Positions 51,221 through 59,654 of a DNA stretch of 64,000 nucleotides are shown here, in pieces; positions within the stretch are counted from its first letter, which is position 1; each line of letters begins with the position of its first letter. The notes under the pieces were generated by a model. It searched no databases. It was given only the letters and a program-made list of their open reading frames with translations, and was not told the origin of the DNA. Location of the stretch: contig CAWBSY010000017.1 of assembly GCA_963791575.1 (NCBI GenBank), forward strand, positions 1 through 64,000. Reading direction: 5' to 3'. The position numbers were made by a program, and so were the translations under genes. This DNA is from JAOAPG01 sp963791575 (lineage in GTDB: Bacteria; Acidobacteriota; Terriglobia; Terriglobales; Acidobacteriaceae).

Positions 51221-52255
51221 ATGCAGCCCAAATCTGACCCCTCTCAAGGATCTATTCGTGTCCTCCTTGCGGACAGTACTCGCATCCACGCGCAGCTCCT
51301 TGCGGATGCTTTGAAACGCGATCCGCGTCTGACCGTAATCGGATCGGCCTGTAACACGAAGGAAATCATTGAATTTTCTTCTGCGAAGAACCTCGATGTT
51401 CTGGTCATCAGCTGTCAACTCGAAGAAGAACCGCTGAAAGGCCTCGATGTGCTTCGCCAGGTGCGAGCTTTTATGCCGCTGCTTCGAGCGGTGGTCCTCA
51501 TGGACTCTTCCAGGCAAGAGACAGTGATCGAGGCATTTCGGGCAGGAGCTCAAGGCGTCTTCATCAGGCACGAGTCGGTTGAGACTCTCTGCAAATGTGT
51601 ACGGCAGGTGCACGAAGGGCAAGTTTGGGCCAACGGCGAGCAGGTTTCCTTTGCTCTGGCGGCGCTTGCGGCGGCACCCGCAGTACGTGCAGTGGGCGCA
51701 AACGGACTGGATCTTCTCTCCAAACGCGAACTAGAGGTGGTTCGCAGCCTTGCTGAGGGGCTGACGAATCGTGAAATTGCGGAGCGACTGGGATTGAGCC
51801 AGCACACCATTAAGAATTACCTGTTTCGAGTTTTTGACAAGCTCGGTGTGTCCAGCCGGATGGAACTTCTGTATCTGACTCTGAACCAACCTGTCAGCAA
51901 CAATGCAGCTAAGGACTCTCTGCCGGCGACTGATGATTTAAGTTTCGAAGCGTGCCAACGAGCAGCGCAACAAGGCCTTCCTGACGCACAACTCGCGCTC
52001 GCCCAAATGTACTGCGACGGCAAGCATGTGGACAAAGACGCGATCTCTGCTTACATGTGGTATCTGATCTCAGAACAGTTCACGGAGCAAATAAAAACTA
52101 AGATCAGCAGCGCAAAGAGGAAGCTGGCGGAAAGCTTGACCACCGAAGAGATTCTGGAGGCTCAACAAAGGGCTTCCGAGCGACTAAAACAACAGATGAA
52201 GGCTACGCCATCGATTTCGCGCGTTGCGTCCGTGGGCGGGCTTAATTCTCTCTAA
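51221..52255 (+). CDS. atypical LuxR/NarL-type regulator with C-terminal Sel1-like repeat
   Basis: Start at MQPKSDPSQ (51221) because GGAGG lies 4 bases upstream; the longer frame begins 27 bases earlier without such a site. Residues about 12-130 are a receiver-like domain (RVLLADSTRIHAQLL), but the phospho-acceptor place is Ser64 in DVLVISCQLEEE, so phosphorylation is unlikely. The GerE-type helix-turn-helix is LSKRELEVVRSLAEGLTNREIAERLGL at about 173-199. After it comes a Sel1-like repeat (AAQQGLPDAQLALAQMYCDG) and a helical tail. It is divergent from the EPS operon and may control it; the GCCTTGGTA dyad upstream is a candidate operator. Length about 344 residues. Confidence 0.82.
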   Translation: MQPKSDPSQGSIRVLLADSTRIHAQLLADALKRDPRLTVIGSACNTKEIIEFSSAKNLDVLVISCQLEEEPLKGLDVLRQVRAFMPLLRAVVLMDSSRQETVIEAFRAGAQGVFIRHESVETLCKCVRQVHEGQVWANGEQVSFALAALAAAPAVRAVGANGLDLLSKRELEVVRSLAEGLTNREIAERLGLSQHTIKNYLFRVFDKLGVSSRMELLYLTLNQPVSNNAAKDSLPATDDLSFEACQRAAQQGLPDAQLALAQMYCDGKHVDKDAISAYMWYLISEQFTEQIKTKISSAKRKLAESLTTEEILEAQQRASERLKQQMKATPSISRVASVGGLNSL

Positions 52256-52377
52256 GTTTCGCAGAATCAGATTTTCCAAAACAGGGATGACGCCCAAGAA
52301 ACGGCCGCACCTTTGGAGCAGTCCCTGATAGAGACGGGCTATGCCAGCCACGCAGTCTGAGTCGTGATTGGCCGACG

Positions 52378-53550
52378 ATGCAGCCAAACTTAAGATCATA
52401 CAAACCGCTTGTCATCGTGACGACCACGTTTCTTTTTGTAGTTCAATTACTTGCCATTATCAGAGGCGTTGCGCCCGCGTATCGAGGTGACAGTGAGTTT
52501 CGGCAGTTGTATACAGCTGGCTTTCACATTCGGACGGGACATGCCAGGCAGCTCTATTGCAATGGGGCAGAGACCGCGCGAACCGACGCTAACTCTGAAC
52601 GGGGCGAATTTCAAGTATTTGATCGTTTAGCTTACGAAGGATTGCTGTTTGCTCCATTCTCGCTGCTGAACTATCCAACTGCATATCTCGCGTTTTTTGC
52701 AATGAATATAGGTCTGCTCGCAACCTGCTTATGGTTGCTGCTTCCCTATTTTGAGAATTTTCAGCAGGTCTGGACATGGATGGCGCCCGCCCTGTTTTTT
52801 CTTTTTCTGCCGGTTGCTTTTGCGCTCACGCAGGGTACGGATTCAATTTTGCTGTTTTTACTGATAACTGCCGCAGCTACATCGTTTTATCGGGAGCGTA
52901 ATTTGCTGGCGGGCATTTTTCTTGGACTGGCAATTTTCAAATTTCAGTTTGTGATTCCGATTATTTTGCTGTTTGTTCTGTGGCGGCAGTGGAACATGCT
53001 GCTCGGATTCATCGTTTCAGCAACAATGTCGCTAGGAACTTCAATCAGTTTAGTTGGAATTGCAGGCTTTCGATGTTATATCCAGTCGGTAGTCTGGAAG
53101 ATTACAGCGATATCACATTATCCAAACAGTGTGAACGCAATGATGGGCCAAGTTCCTAATTTTCGATGTGTCATCGCAGCTTCGCTCGGCCATTATTTCC
53201 CGCCGAATCTTTTACTTGGAGTGATTGCGGTCTCATCTGTTGCGTTACTCTTATGGGCCGGTACACGGACTCCCAATCTCGCTTTAGCAATTATAGTTGC
53301 GGTTTTGGTTAGCTACCACGGATCGATTAGCGATGCCGTGCTGCTGATTTTACCGGCCACGTTTGTACTTGATGCGCGGCTTGCCGTCACGGGATGGCGG
53401 CGCACTCTGTCGCGCGATATTGCGGCCCTACTTTTTATTTTGCCGTCGCTGCTTTATATGATTGGAGCCAGTTATTGCTGGCTTGTCTTATTGATATTGC
53501 CGACTTTACTGCCGTTGAGGTTTATCAAGTCAGACTGGCGAATGGCATAG
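52378..53550 (+). CDS. GT87/DUF2029-like membrane glycosyltransferase
   Basis: A 390-residue polytopic membrane protein with about nine or ten helices. The early acidic loop RGDSEFRQLYTAGF and the region QGTDSILLFLLITAAA followed by NLLAGIFLGLAIFKFQFVIP are typical of the DUF2029/GT87 family, which uses polyprenyl-phosphate mannose to glycosylate lipids or polymers outside. Start ATG at 52378 follows the regulator by 122 bases. The plus-strand gene ends 74 bases before the stop of the PEP-CTERM-like gene, with a terminator between them. Function within this locus is inferred from position only. Confidence 0.75.
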   Translation: MQPNLRSYKPLVIVTTTFLFVVQLLAIIRGVAPAYRGDSEFRQLYTAGFHIRTGHARQLYCNGAETARTDANSERGEFQVFDRLAYEGLLFAPFSLLNYPTAYLAFFAMNIGLLATCLWLLLPYFENFQQVWTWMAPALFFLFLPVAFALTQGTDSILLFLLITAAATSFYRERNLLAGIFLGLAIFKFQFVIPIILLFVLWRQWNMLLGFIVSATMSLGTSISLVGIAGFRCYIQSVVWKITAISHYPNSVNAMMGQVPNFRCVIAASLGHYFPPNLLLGVIAVSSVALLLWAGTRTPNLALAIIVAVLVSYHGSISDAVLLILPATFVLDARLAVTGWRRTLSRDIAALLFILPSLLYMIGASYCWLVLLILPTLLPLRFIKSDWRMA

Positions 53551-53570
53551 TCGAATATTGGTTTTGAAGC

Positions 53571-53604
53571 AAATAAAAACGCCTTCCGCGGTTGCCGGAA
53601 GGCG
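53571..53604 (-). terminator. rho-independent terminator of the PEP-CTERM-like gene
   Basis: Perfect 9-pair stem CGCCTTCCG/CGGAAGGCG (53580-53604) with a 7-base loop. On the minus strand it is followed directly by TTTTTATTTG. It lies 20 bases after the stop of the gene at 53625. The plus strand has no T-run after the stem, so it acts in the minus direction. Confidence 0.85.
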
Positions 53605-53624
53605 CTGAAAAGACTTAGAGAAGT

Positions 53625-54068
53625 TTAAGACTGGGCGGGGCGACGAAGCTTAGTAGCCAACGGAAGCACTAAAACCAACGCCAAACCTACTGCGAAAAGT
53701 TCGAAGAGAGCTGATTCCTCGGGAGTTTGCACACGGGATTCGGAATAAGTGTTCCCGACATTCCACCATAGGCCATTCCATTGCGCAGTAAAAGTTTCGA
53801 GGTAAGAGACACCTTTCACGATGTCAGTGAATTGCATCGTCATCAGCTTATCCGATACAAACCACGCTTCGACACCACTATACAATCCACTCCCACCATT
53901 CAGCGTTAGCGAATAATTAAATACCCATGCATTGTTCATGTTGACGGTGAGCGTCTGAACGCCGTTCGCGCCGGCGACATTGAAACTTTGCGAGTCAGCT
54001 TTGGCTGCCAAAGTAGTACCGAGCACCAAAACTATCATCAAGGCCAGAGAGTAGAACGATTTGCGCAT
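53625..54068 (-). CDS. secreted protein with PEP-CTERM-like sorting signal
   Basis: A 147-residue exported protein. The signal peptide is YSLALMIVLVLGTTLAAKA. The mature part is beta-rich (VQTLTVNMNNAWVFNYSL, YSGVEAWFVSDKLM). The C-terminus has TPEESALFE, a hydrophobic segment (LFAVGLALVLVLPLATKL) and a basic end (RR), the three-part form of PEP-CTERM anchors, but with PEE in place of PEP. Such proteins are cut and anchored by an exosortase (XrtA); no exosortase gene is in this window. Start has GGAGTGA 3 bases upstream. A strong promoter and a TTGCAA array lie upstream, and a terminator follows, so it is a single-gene unit. Confidence 0.75.
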   Translation of the reverse strand: MRKSFYSLALMIVLVLGTTLAAKADSQSFNVAGANGVQTLTVNMNNAWVFNYSLTLNGGSGLYSGVEAWFVSDKLMTMQFTDIVKGVSYLETFTAQWNGLWWNVGNTYSESRVQTPEESALFELFAVGLALVLVLPLATKLRRPAQS

Positions 54069-54100
54069 ACTTCACTCCAAATACGGCAATCTATTCCGGA

Positions 54101-54128
54101 AGTGTACATCGCTTCGAATGTTTGTCAA
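54101..54128 (-). promoter_or_regulatory. sigma-70-type promoter for the PEP-CTERM-like gene
   Basis: On the minus strand a perfect -35 TTGACA (54123-54128) is followed after 16 bases by TACACT (54101-54106), a fair -10. The predicted start of transcription is about 25 bases before the ATG at 54068, with a short leader carrying the ribosome-binding site. Confidence 0.65.
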
Positions 54129-54140
54129 GGCTGAGAGTTT

Positions 54141-54166
54141 TTGCAACCTGTTGCAAAAAATTGCAA
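54141..54166. promoter_or_regulatory. three TTGCAA palindromes at exact 10-base spacing
   Basis: TTGCAA occurs at 54141-54146, 54151-54156 and 54161-54166. Each copy is a palindrome, and the copies are one helical turn apart. The array sits just upstream of the -35 box of the PEP-CTERM-like gene (about -47 to -73 from the predicted start), a typical place for an activator. No protein can be assigned. Confidence 0.65.
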
Positions 54167-54336
54167 ACTAAAACCTAAGTTGCTGGATTTAAAACGCTAC
54201 TAAGCCTTTCTGTGAACAATTTCGAAGCGCGAAAATAAGTTGAAATTAATTCTTGATAGACAAAAAATCAGGGTCGAGATGAAGGGAAACCAGATGCCTA
54301 TGCCGAATATGTAGTCAAACCGCTATTATTTTATTT

Positions 54337-55577
54337 ATGGCAGATGAGCGCTTCGATTTTGTAGTGATTGGCGGTGGCATCGTTGGTTTGTCGACAGCCA
54401 TGCAATTGACTGGTCGCTTCCCTCACCTGCGGGCTTTATTGGTCGAAAAGGAAAATGGGCTGGCTCGCCATCAAACCGGCCACAACAGCGGAGTGATTCA
54501 TTCGGGAATCTACTACAAACCAGGTTCCGTGAAGGCCCGCACCTGCGTTGAAGGCGCGGCTGCGATGATCGAGTTTTGCCAAAATCACGATGTCCCTACT
54601 GCGGATTTGCGGCAAGGTCATTGTCGCTACCAAGGCAGAAGAGTTTCCCAAATTGGAAGAACTACATAGACGAGGTAGTCAGAATGGGGTCTCTGGGATT
54701 CGTTTATTGAACCAGGAGGAACTTCGTGAGATTGAGCCTCACTGCTCCGGTCTGCGGGCCTTACACGTTCCGACCGCAGCAATCACGGACTATACCGTCG
54801 TCAGTGAGAAGTACTGCCGGTTTAGTAGCTAAACAAGGCGGGCAGATTCGCACCAATTGCGAAGTAACAGGCTTTCAACAAGACGGTGTCGACCACGTTG
54901 TGGAGACAACGCAAGGAGCGTTTGTCACACGTTATGTGATCAACTGCGCTGGGCTGCATAGCGATCGCGTTAGTCTACTTGCGGGAGAGAAAAGCGATTT
55001 GCAGATAGTGCCTTTTCGCGGCGAATACTATGACGTCGTTCCCCTGCGGCAGAATTTAATCCGGTCTTTGATCTACCCGGTGCCGGATCCGCAGTTTCCG
55101 TTTCTTGGAGTGCACTTCACAACCAGAGTGCGTGGCGGAGTCGAAGCCGGTCCTAATGCGGTACTTGCTCTCAAGCGGGAAGGCTACCGCAAAACTGACT
55201 TCAGCATGCGAGACACCTGGGAAGAAGCTCGTTTTCCGGGCGTGTGGCGCATGGCTCAAAAATATTGGAAGACTGGATTTGGCGAATTTTACCGGTCGTT
55301 CAGCAAGGCTGCTTTCGTACGCGCCTTGCAGGAGTTGGTGCCCGAGATTCAGAGTTCAGATTTACAGCCGGGCGGCTCGGGCGTACGAGCGCAGGCCCTG
55401 CGTGCCGATGGTTCGTTTGTCGATGATTTTGTTTTTACGTGCTCGAAGAATATGCTGCACGTGCGCAATGTTCCATCGCCAGCCGCGACAGCATCGATCC
55501 CGATCGGGAAAGCAATCGCGCAAATGGCACAAGAGCAGTTCGGCTTAGAGGCTAGACAGACGACAACCGCACATTAA
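54337..55577 (+). CDS. lhgO: L-2-hydroxyglutarate oxidase-like FAD enzyme, two frameshifts
   Basis: Three frames read as one enzyme of about 412 residues. The FAD-binding start is FDFVVIGGGIVGLSTAMQL; then RHQTGHNSGVIHSGIYY, typical of LhgO/L2HGDH. After the first break (near 54598) comes ICGKVIVATKAEEFPKL, and after the second (near 54816) AGLVAKQGGQIRTN, INCAGLHSDRVSLLAG, PFRGEYYDVVP and the end PSPAATASIPIGKAIAQ. Both breaks are single extra bases. It oxidises L-2-hydroxyglutarate to 2-oxoglutarate, a metabolite-repair step. A TATTAT -10 element ends 7 bases before ATG, so the mRNA may be leaderless. It ends 7 bases from the convergent UDP-sugar dehydrogenase gene. Confidence 0.83.
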
Positions 55578-55584
55578 GAAGGTC

Positions 55585-56944
55585 TTAGCAGGGGACGACT
55601 TTGGAGCTGCGAATTCCCTTGGTCGCGTTACGCGTGTCGACTACCAGTTGCGACTCTTCGACGATCTTTGCAAAGTCGTAATCCGAATGGTCGGTGACGA
55701 TCAGGGTGCAATCGTACTGGGCCAGATTTTCTAAAGGAGCACACTTCATCTGCAGATCGTACTTCCGGCCCTTCCCTACAGTTGGGAAAGTAAGGATCGT
55801 TGTAGCTGACCTCGGCGCCAGCATCCTGCAACAACTCGATGATGGTCAAAGATGGAGACTCACGCAGGTCATCAATGTCTTTTTTGTAGGCGAGACCGAG
55901 AACCAGAATCTTCGAGCCGTTGAGCGCCTTCTTTTTCGAGTTGAGTGCCTTAGCCACCGAGTCGATGACGTGGTAGGGCATGTTGGTATTGATTTCGCCG
56001 GCCAGTTCAATAAATCGAGTGCGGAAGTCCCACTCCTTCGCTTTCCAGGATAGATAGAAGGGATCGACAGGAATGCAGTGCCCGCCAAGGCCTGGGCCGG
56101 GATAGAACGGATGAAAGCCGAATGGCTTGGTTGAAGCCGCTTCAATGACTTCCCAGATATCGAGTCCCATGCGAAGCGATAGCAACTTCAACTCATTGAC
56201 CAGTGCGATGTTCACGCAACGATAAATATTTTCCAGCAACTTGGTCATTTCGGCTGCTGCCGGTGACGAAACCGGCACAACACGGTTGAAGATTGATCCA
56301 TATAGAGCTGCTGATAATTCGGAAGCTTGCGGATTAAGACCGCCGACCACTTTCGGAATATCGCGACGCGCTACCGTTTGATTGCCTGGGTCTTCTCTTT
56401 CTGGAGAGAAAGCCACGTAAAAATGATCGCCTTCCGGGTTATCGCCGCGAGCGGCCTTAAGATTCTTTCGGTTTCCTTTCTCGAGAATCGGAACCAGTAC
56501 CTCTTCGGTCGTTCCGGGATAAGTTGTGCTCTCGAGAATCACCAGATGGCCGGCGCGCAGATGCGGCGCGATCGACTTTGCGGTATCGGTTATGTAGCTA
56601 AGATCAGGTTCGTGATATTCATTTAATGGCGTAGGGACGCAAATAATAACGGCGTCCATTTCAGTCAGCCGCGAATAATCGGAAGTCGCCTCAAATCCGT
56701 GAGCACGCGCATCCTGGATCTCGGTCGCGGGAATGCGGAAAATATAAGAGCCGCCCTTGGCAATGGTCGAAACTTTTCGTTCGTCGATGTCGAAGCCGGT
56801 GACAGGAAATCTCTGTTCCGTGTAAAGCAGTGCCAATGGCAATCCAACGTAGCCAAGTCCAATCACGGCGACGCGCGCCTGGCGCTGTTCAATCTTGCTC
56901 TTAAATTCGGAAATCATGGTTGCGGGTACAGTTCGGCTGCTCAT
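55585..56944 (-). CDS. UDP-N-acetylglucosamine 6-dehydrogenase-type nucleotide-sugar dehydrogenase, one frameshift
   Basis: A protein of about 453 residues. NAD motif VAVIGLGYVGLPLALLY, then ICVPTPLN, LESTTYPGTTEEV, the FSPERED segment, NIYRCVNIALVNEL (lysine/Asn region) and the catalytic Cys in GPGLGGHCIPVDPFYL. The C-terminal domain has LGLAYKKDIDDLRESPS. The frame breaks near 55782; with one base removed it reads NDPYFPTVGKGRKYDL and ends DTRNATKGI. The motif set fits WbpA/TviB-type enzymes that make UDP-HexNAc uronic acids, more than UDP-Glc dehydrogenase. It would supply the acid precursor for the 3-amino sugar genes and for amidation by the asparagine-synthase-like protein. Confidence 0.85.
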
Positions 56945-57075
56945 AATTGGCTTTATTTCCTAAATCTTCAAAGGCTGTTATCTAGATGTGAGTACGAGCC
57001 CTTGATTTTCTCGTACCCCGAAAGCGATTGCAAATCCTCTCGATATTACTTGAGTCATCTTTGGATAACCGGTTC

Positions 57076-57554
57076 TTACCGGAGAAGCTGCCAAGAATTG
57101 CTGGTTACAGTCTCGGCTTCGATTCCAATGGATGCATTGAGAAGCATGCGCTCCAGTTTGTGATGGCCAGTCTTGTGAAGCAGATAGGCTGTTCCTGTGC
57201 TTGCGCCTAAGCCGATCACCGATGCGGCTACTTGTCCTGCGGCGCCGTGGTTCACAAATGGTCGTGCGATCGGGTTCATCTCACGGAATTGACCATTCCC
57301 GCTTAAGGCTACTTGAGTAGTGAAACCGTCAGCGGCAACCAGCCCGGCTAAGGCTGCAAAACGGATGTTATTGCTCTTTTCAAAGAAATGATGGACCGGA
57401 GCTTTTTCCGTCATCAGATTCGTTGACTGAGTCGAAGCCGCGTATGTCATCCGGCTAGAGGAGAAATTGGCCTACGGGTGCTTCAGGCAATGCTTCTCCA
57501 AACATCGGAAGTGCGATCAACGCCAAGATAGAGATTGAGATTAGGTTGCGCATT
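57076..57554 (-). CDS. small secreted hypothetical protein, one frameshift
   Basis: The real start is ATG 57554 (MRNLISISILALIALPMFGEA), with AGGAGG 8 bases upstream and a signal peptide. The frame shifts after VGQF near 57468 and continues SSRMTYAASTQSTNLMTEK to the stop at 57076. The mature part has FFEKSNNIRFAALAGLVAADGFTT, REMNPIARPFV and GTAYLLHKTGHHKLERM, with two mildly hydrophobic helices. Similar small proteins occur in Acidobacteria as conserved hypotheticals (recalled). Length about 159 residues. It stands alone between the sugar dehydrogenase gene and the divergent catabolic operon; function unknown. Confidence 0.65.
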
Positions 57555-57734
57555 TTGTGTTCCTCCTGTTTTCCTACTTAACTTGGGAAGTCTCTATAAA
57601 TGCAATCCCCTGCCCTTTGTAAGTCTCTGAAAACACACGGCCATTACGCCGCCAAAAGAGAAGAAGTGAAAACATTTGCGCACCTAATCGGGGAAGCATA
57701 TTACCCACATCGGAAGAAGGTAATTCGCAAAGTA

Positions 57735-57748
57735 GTGACGTTCGTCAC
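57735..57748. promoter_or_regulatory. GTGACG-TT-CGTCAC dyad upstream of the CoA-transferase operon
   Basis: A perfect 6-base inverted repeat with a 2-base centre. It contains GTGA-N6-TCAC, the core of CRP/FNR-family sites. It lies about 80 bases before the predicted transcription start of the CoA-transferase gene. The rest of 57555-57822 shows no gene; a 79-codon frame at 57600-57839 has no coding character. Confidence 0.45.
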
Positions 57749-57808
57749 GAGAAGTAAAAAGAGTTGGCGATATCTAAACTGCTACGAGGCAGAGCTTTCC
57801 TCTTCCTC

Positions 57809-57814
57809 TATAAT
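57809..57814 (+). promoter_or_regulatory. TATAAT -10 element abutting a GTG start
   Basis: A consensus TATAAT ends 8 bases before the GTG at 57823, so transcription would begin at or within one or two bases of the start codon. No ribosome-binding site precedes the GTG. A matching -35 box is weak or absent. Confidence 0.5.
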
Positions 57815-57822
57815 CCAACCCC

Positions 57823-59020
57823 GTGACTTCCCTGCTTGATTCCATACGCGTTGTTGAACTGACCGAAGCCCTCGCCGGACCTTATTGCGCGATGCTGCTT
57901 GGCGACCTTGGCGCCGATGTCATTAAGGTCGAGCGGAGGCTAGTGGGCGATCAGTCGCGCGGATGGGGACCGCCGTTCGTTGGAGATCAGTCCGCGTACT
58001 TTTTGGCCAGCAACCGCAACAAACGCTCGTTAACTCTCGACTTGGATCAGCCTCCGGGCCAGGAGATTTTGCAGCGGTTGCTTGCATCTGCAGATGTCTT
58101 TCTAATCAATAATCCGTCTTTGGAATCACTTCGCCGCAGAGGTCTTAGATCCCGAAACACTCTGTGAAAAATTTCCTCGATTGATTTGCTGTTGTATTTC
58201 AGGATACGGATTGGTTAGTCCGAAAGCCGGGCTGCCGGGCTATGACATCATTGCGCAAGCGGAAGCTGGACTTATGAGCTTCACGGGAGAACCCGAAGGC
58301 GAGCCGATGCGCTATCCCGTGGCAATTGCCGACATGACCTGCGGTATCTACTCAGCGCTTGGAATTACGGCGGCCCTCTATGGCCGGGAGAAATCTGGGC
58401 GGGGACAGTACCTTGACATGTCGCTGTTTGATTCCCAGCTGACATGGCTAGTGAATATCGGCAGTAATTTTCTGAACGCTCAACAACTGCCGGAACGCTG
58501 GGGGAACGCCCATCCCAGCATTGTCCCTTATCAAGTGTTTCGCGGTTCTGATGGACGGCACTTTGTCGTGGGGGTGGGAACCGAGCCGCTATGGAGGCGT
58601 TTCACCGAACTGCTTGGGATTGAGAAAAGATTAGGAGATGATCCTCGTTTCGCTTCCAATCAACTTCGGATCGCGAATCGTAGCGAATTGATTCCAGTTA
58701 TTCAGGAGATTTTTGATCTAGCCACTTCGCACGTATGGGTCGAGCGATTTGCAGCAGCGGAAATACCAGCGGCCGCTATTCACACCGTTCCCGAAGCTCT
58801 TACTGACGCCCAGACCGTTGCGCGAGGCTTGATCGTTGAACTGGAACATCCTGCCCTCGGAGCGGTGCGGAGTATCGCCAATCCAATTCGCTTGTCGAGC
58901 ACTCCCGTGAGTTACCGTCTGCCGCCTCCATTTCTTGGAGAACACACTACACAAATTCTCTCCGAGCTTTCGTATTCATCCGAGGAGATCGAAAAGGTTC
59001 GACAGGAATTTACTGTCTGA
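57823..59020 (+). CDS. class III CoA-transferase (CaiB/BaiF), one frameshift
   Basis: Start is GTG (MTSLLDSIRVVELTEALAGP). Motifs are AGPYCAMLLGDLGADVIKVE with the family Asp, FLASNRNKRSLTLDL, SGYGLVSPKAGLPGYDIIAQA, GEPMRYPVAIADMTCGIYSA, and DMSLFDSQLTWL. The frame breaks near 58145; corrected it reads LDPETLCEKFPRLICCCISGYG. Length about 399 residues. The family moves CoA between organic acids. It is the first gene of an apparent catabolic operon with a MarR regulator and a molybdenum hydroxylase, so its substrate is probably an aromatic or dicarboxylic acid in the same pathway. Confidence 0.86.
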
Positions 59021-59025
59021 TTGAG

Positions 59026-59493
59026 ATGCGAGATAAGAAGCGCAAACTGGCGAAGCCGAGGAAGAATACCAAAAACATTCCGCGAGCTTATGTGCTGGAT
59101 GAGCAGATAGGATTTCTTCTCCGGCAAGTCGTGCAGCGACACCTTGTAATTTTCACAGACGTAATGATCGGCAACTTGACTCCGACTCAATTCGCAGCGC
59201 TCGCCAAGCTTTACGAGCGCGGGCCTTGTTCGCAAAACCGGCTCGGACGGCAGACTGCAATGGACGCTGCGACGATCAAAGGCGTCATTGACCGGTTGAC
59301 CAAGCAGGAGTTGACCGAAGTGAAATCCGATTCGGAAGATGCGCGGCTTCTAACCGTCGCTCTCACCAAAAAAGGAAAGATGATGATTGAGGCGGCGATT
59401 CCCAAAGCTTTTCAGATTAGTGAGAAAACGCTGCTGCCCCTCAGCCAGAAAAAACGCACACTGCTGCTAGGACTGCTCAAAGAGCTCTGCTAG
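59026..59493 (+). CDS. MarR-family transcriptional regulator
   Basis: A 155-residue regulator with a basic N-terminus (MRDKKRKLAKPRKNTKN). The winged helix is LTPTQFAALAKLYERGPCSQ, then MDAATIKGVIDRLTKQELTE and the wing SEDARLLTVALTKKGKMM. MarR proteins often respond to aromatic ligands and control nearby catabolic genes. It lies 5 bases after the CoA-transferase stop, in the same operon, and just upstream of the hydroxylase genes. Two dyads in the gap that follows (59531-59545, 59561-59574) are candidate operators. Confidence 0.85.
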   Translation: MRDKKRKLAKPRKNTKNIPRAYVLDEQIGFLLRQVVQRHLVIFTDVMIGNLTPTQFAALAKLYERGPCSQNRLGRQTAMDAATIKGVIDRLTKQELTEVKSDSEDARLLTVALTKKGKMMIEAAIPKAFQISEKTLLPLSQKKRTLLLGLLKELC

Positions 59494-59530
59494 ACTGACG
59501 CCACAAGCAAACTTTACGGCAGAGTCAGAT

Positions 59531-59574
59531 CGTTTCCGCGAAACGCTTCCAAACGATTGATTGTTCGTGTACAA
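59531..59574. promoter_or_regulatory. two dyads upstream of the molybdenum hydroxylase genes
   Basis: CGTTTC-CGC-GAAACG at 59531-59545 is a perfect 6-base inverted repeat. TTGT-N6-ACAA at 59561-59574 is a second one, of the TTG/CAA style seen in some MarR sites. They lie in the 161-base gap between the MarR gene and the FAD-subunit gene. No strong promoter was seen beside them. Confidence 0.35.
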
Positions 59575-59654
59575 ATGATTATTGGATTGGCGCTCGGGTT
59601 CGACTCTGGATGTAATCTGTCTTCGAATCCACCTGCTTTGGCCAGGAGACGCGG

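Noticed and set aside
57600..57839. A 79-codon plus-strand frame before the CoA-transferase
   Set aside because: It overlaps the promoter dyad and the real GTG start, has no ribosome-binding site and no recognisable protein features.
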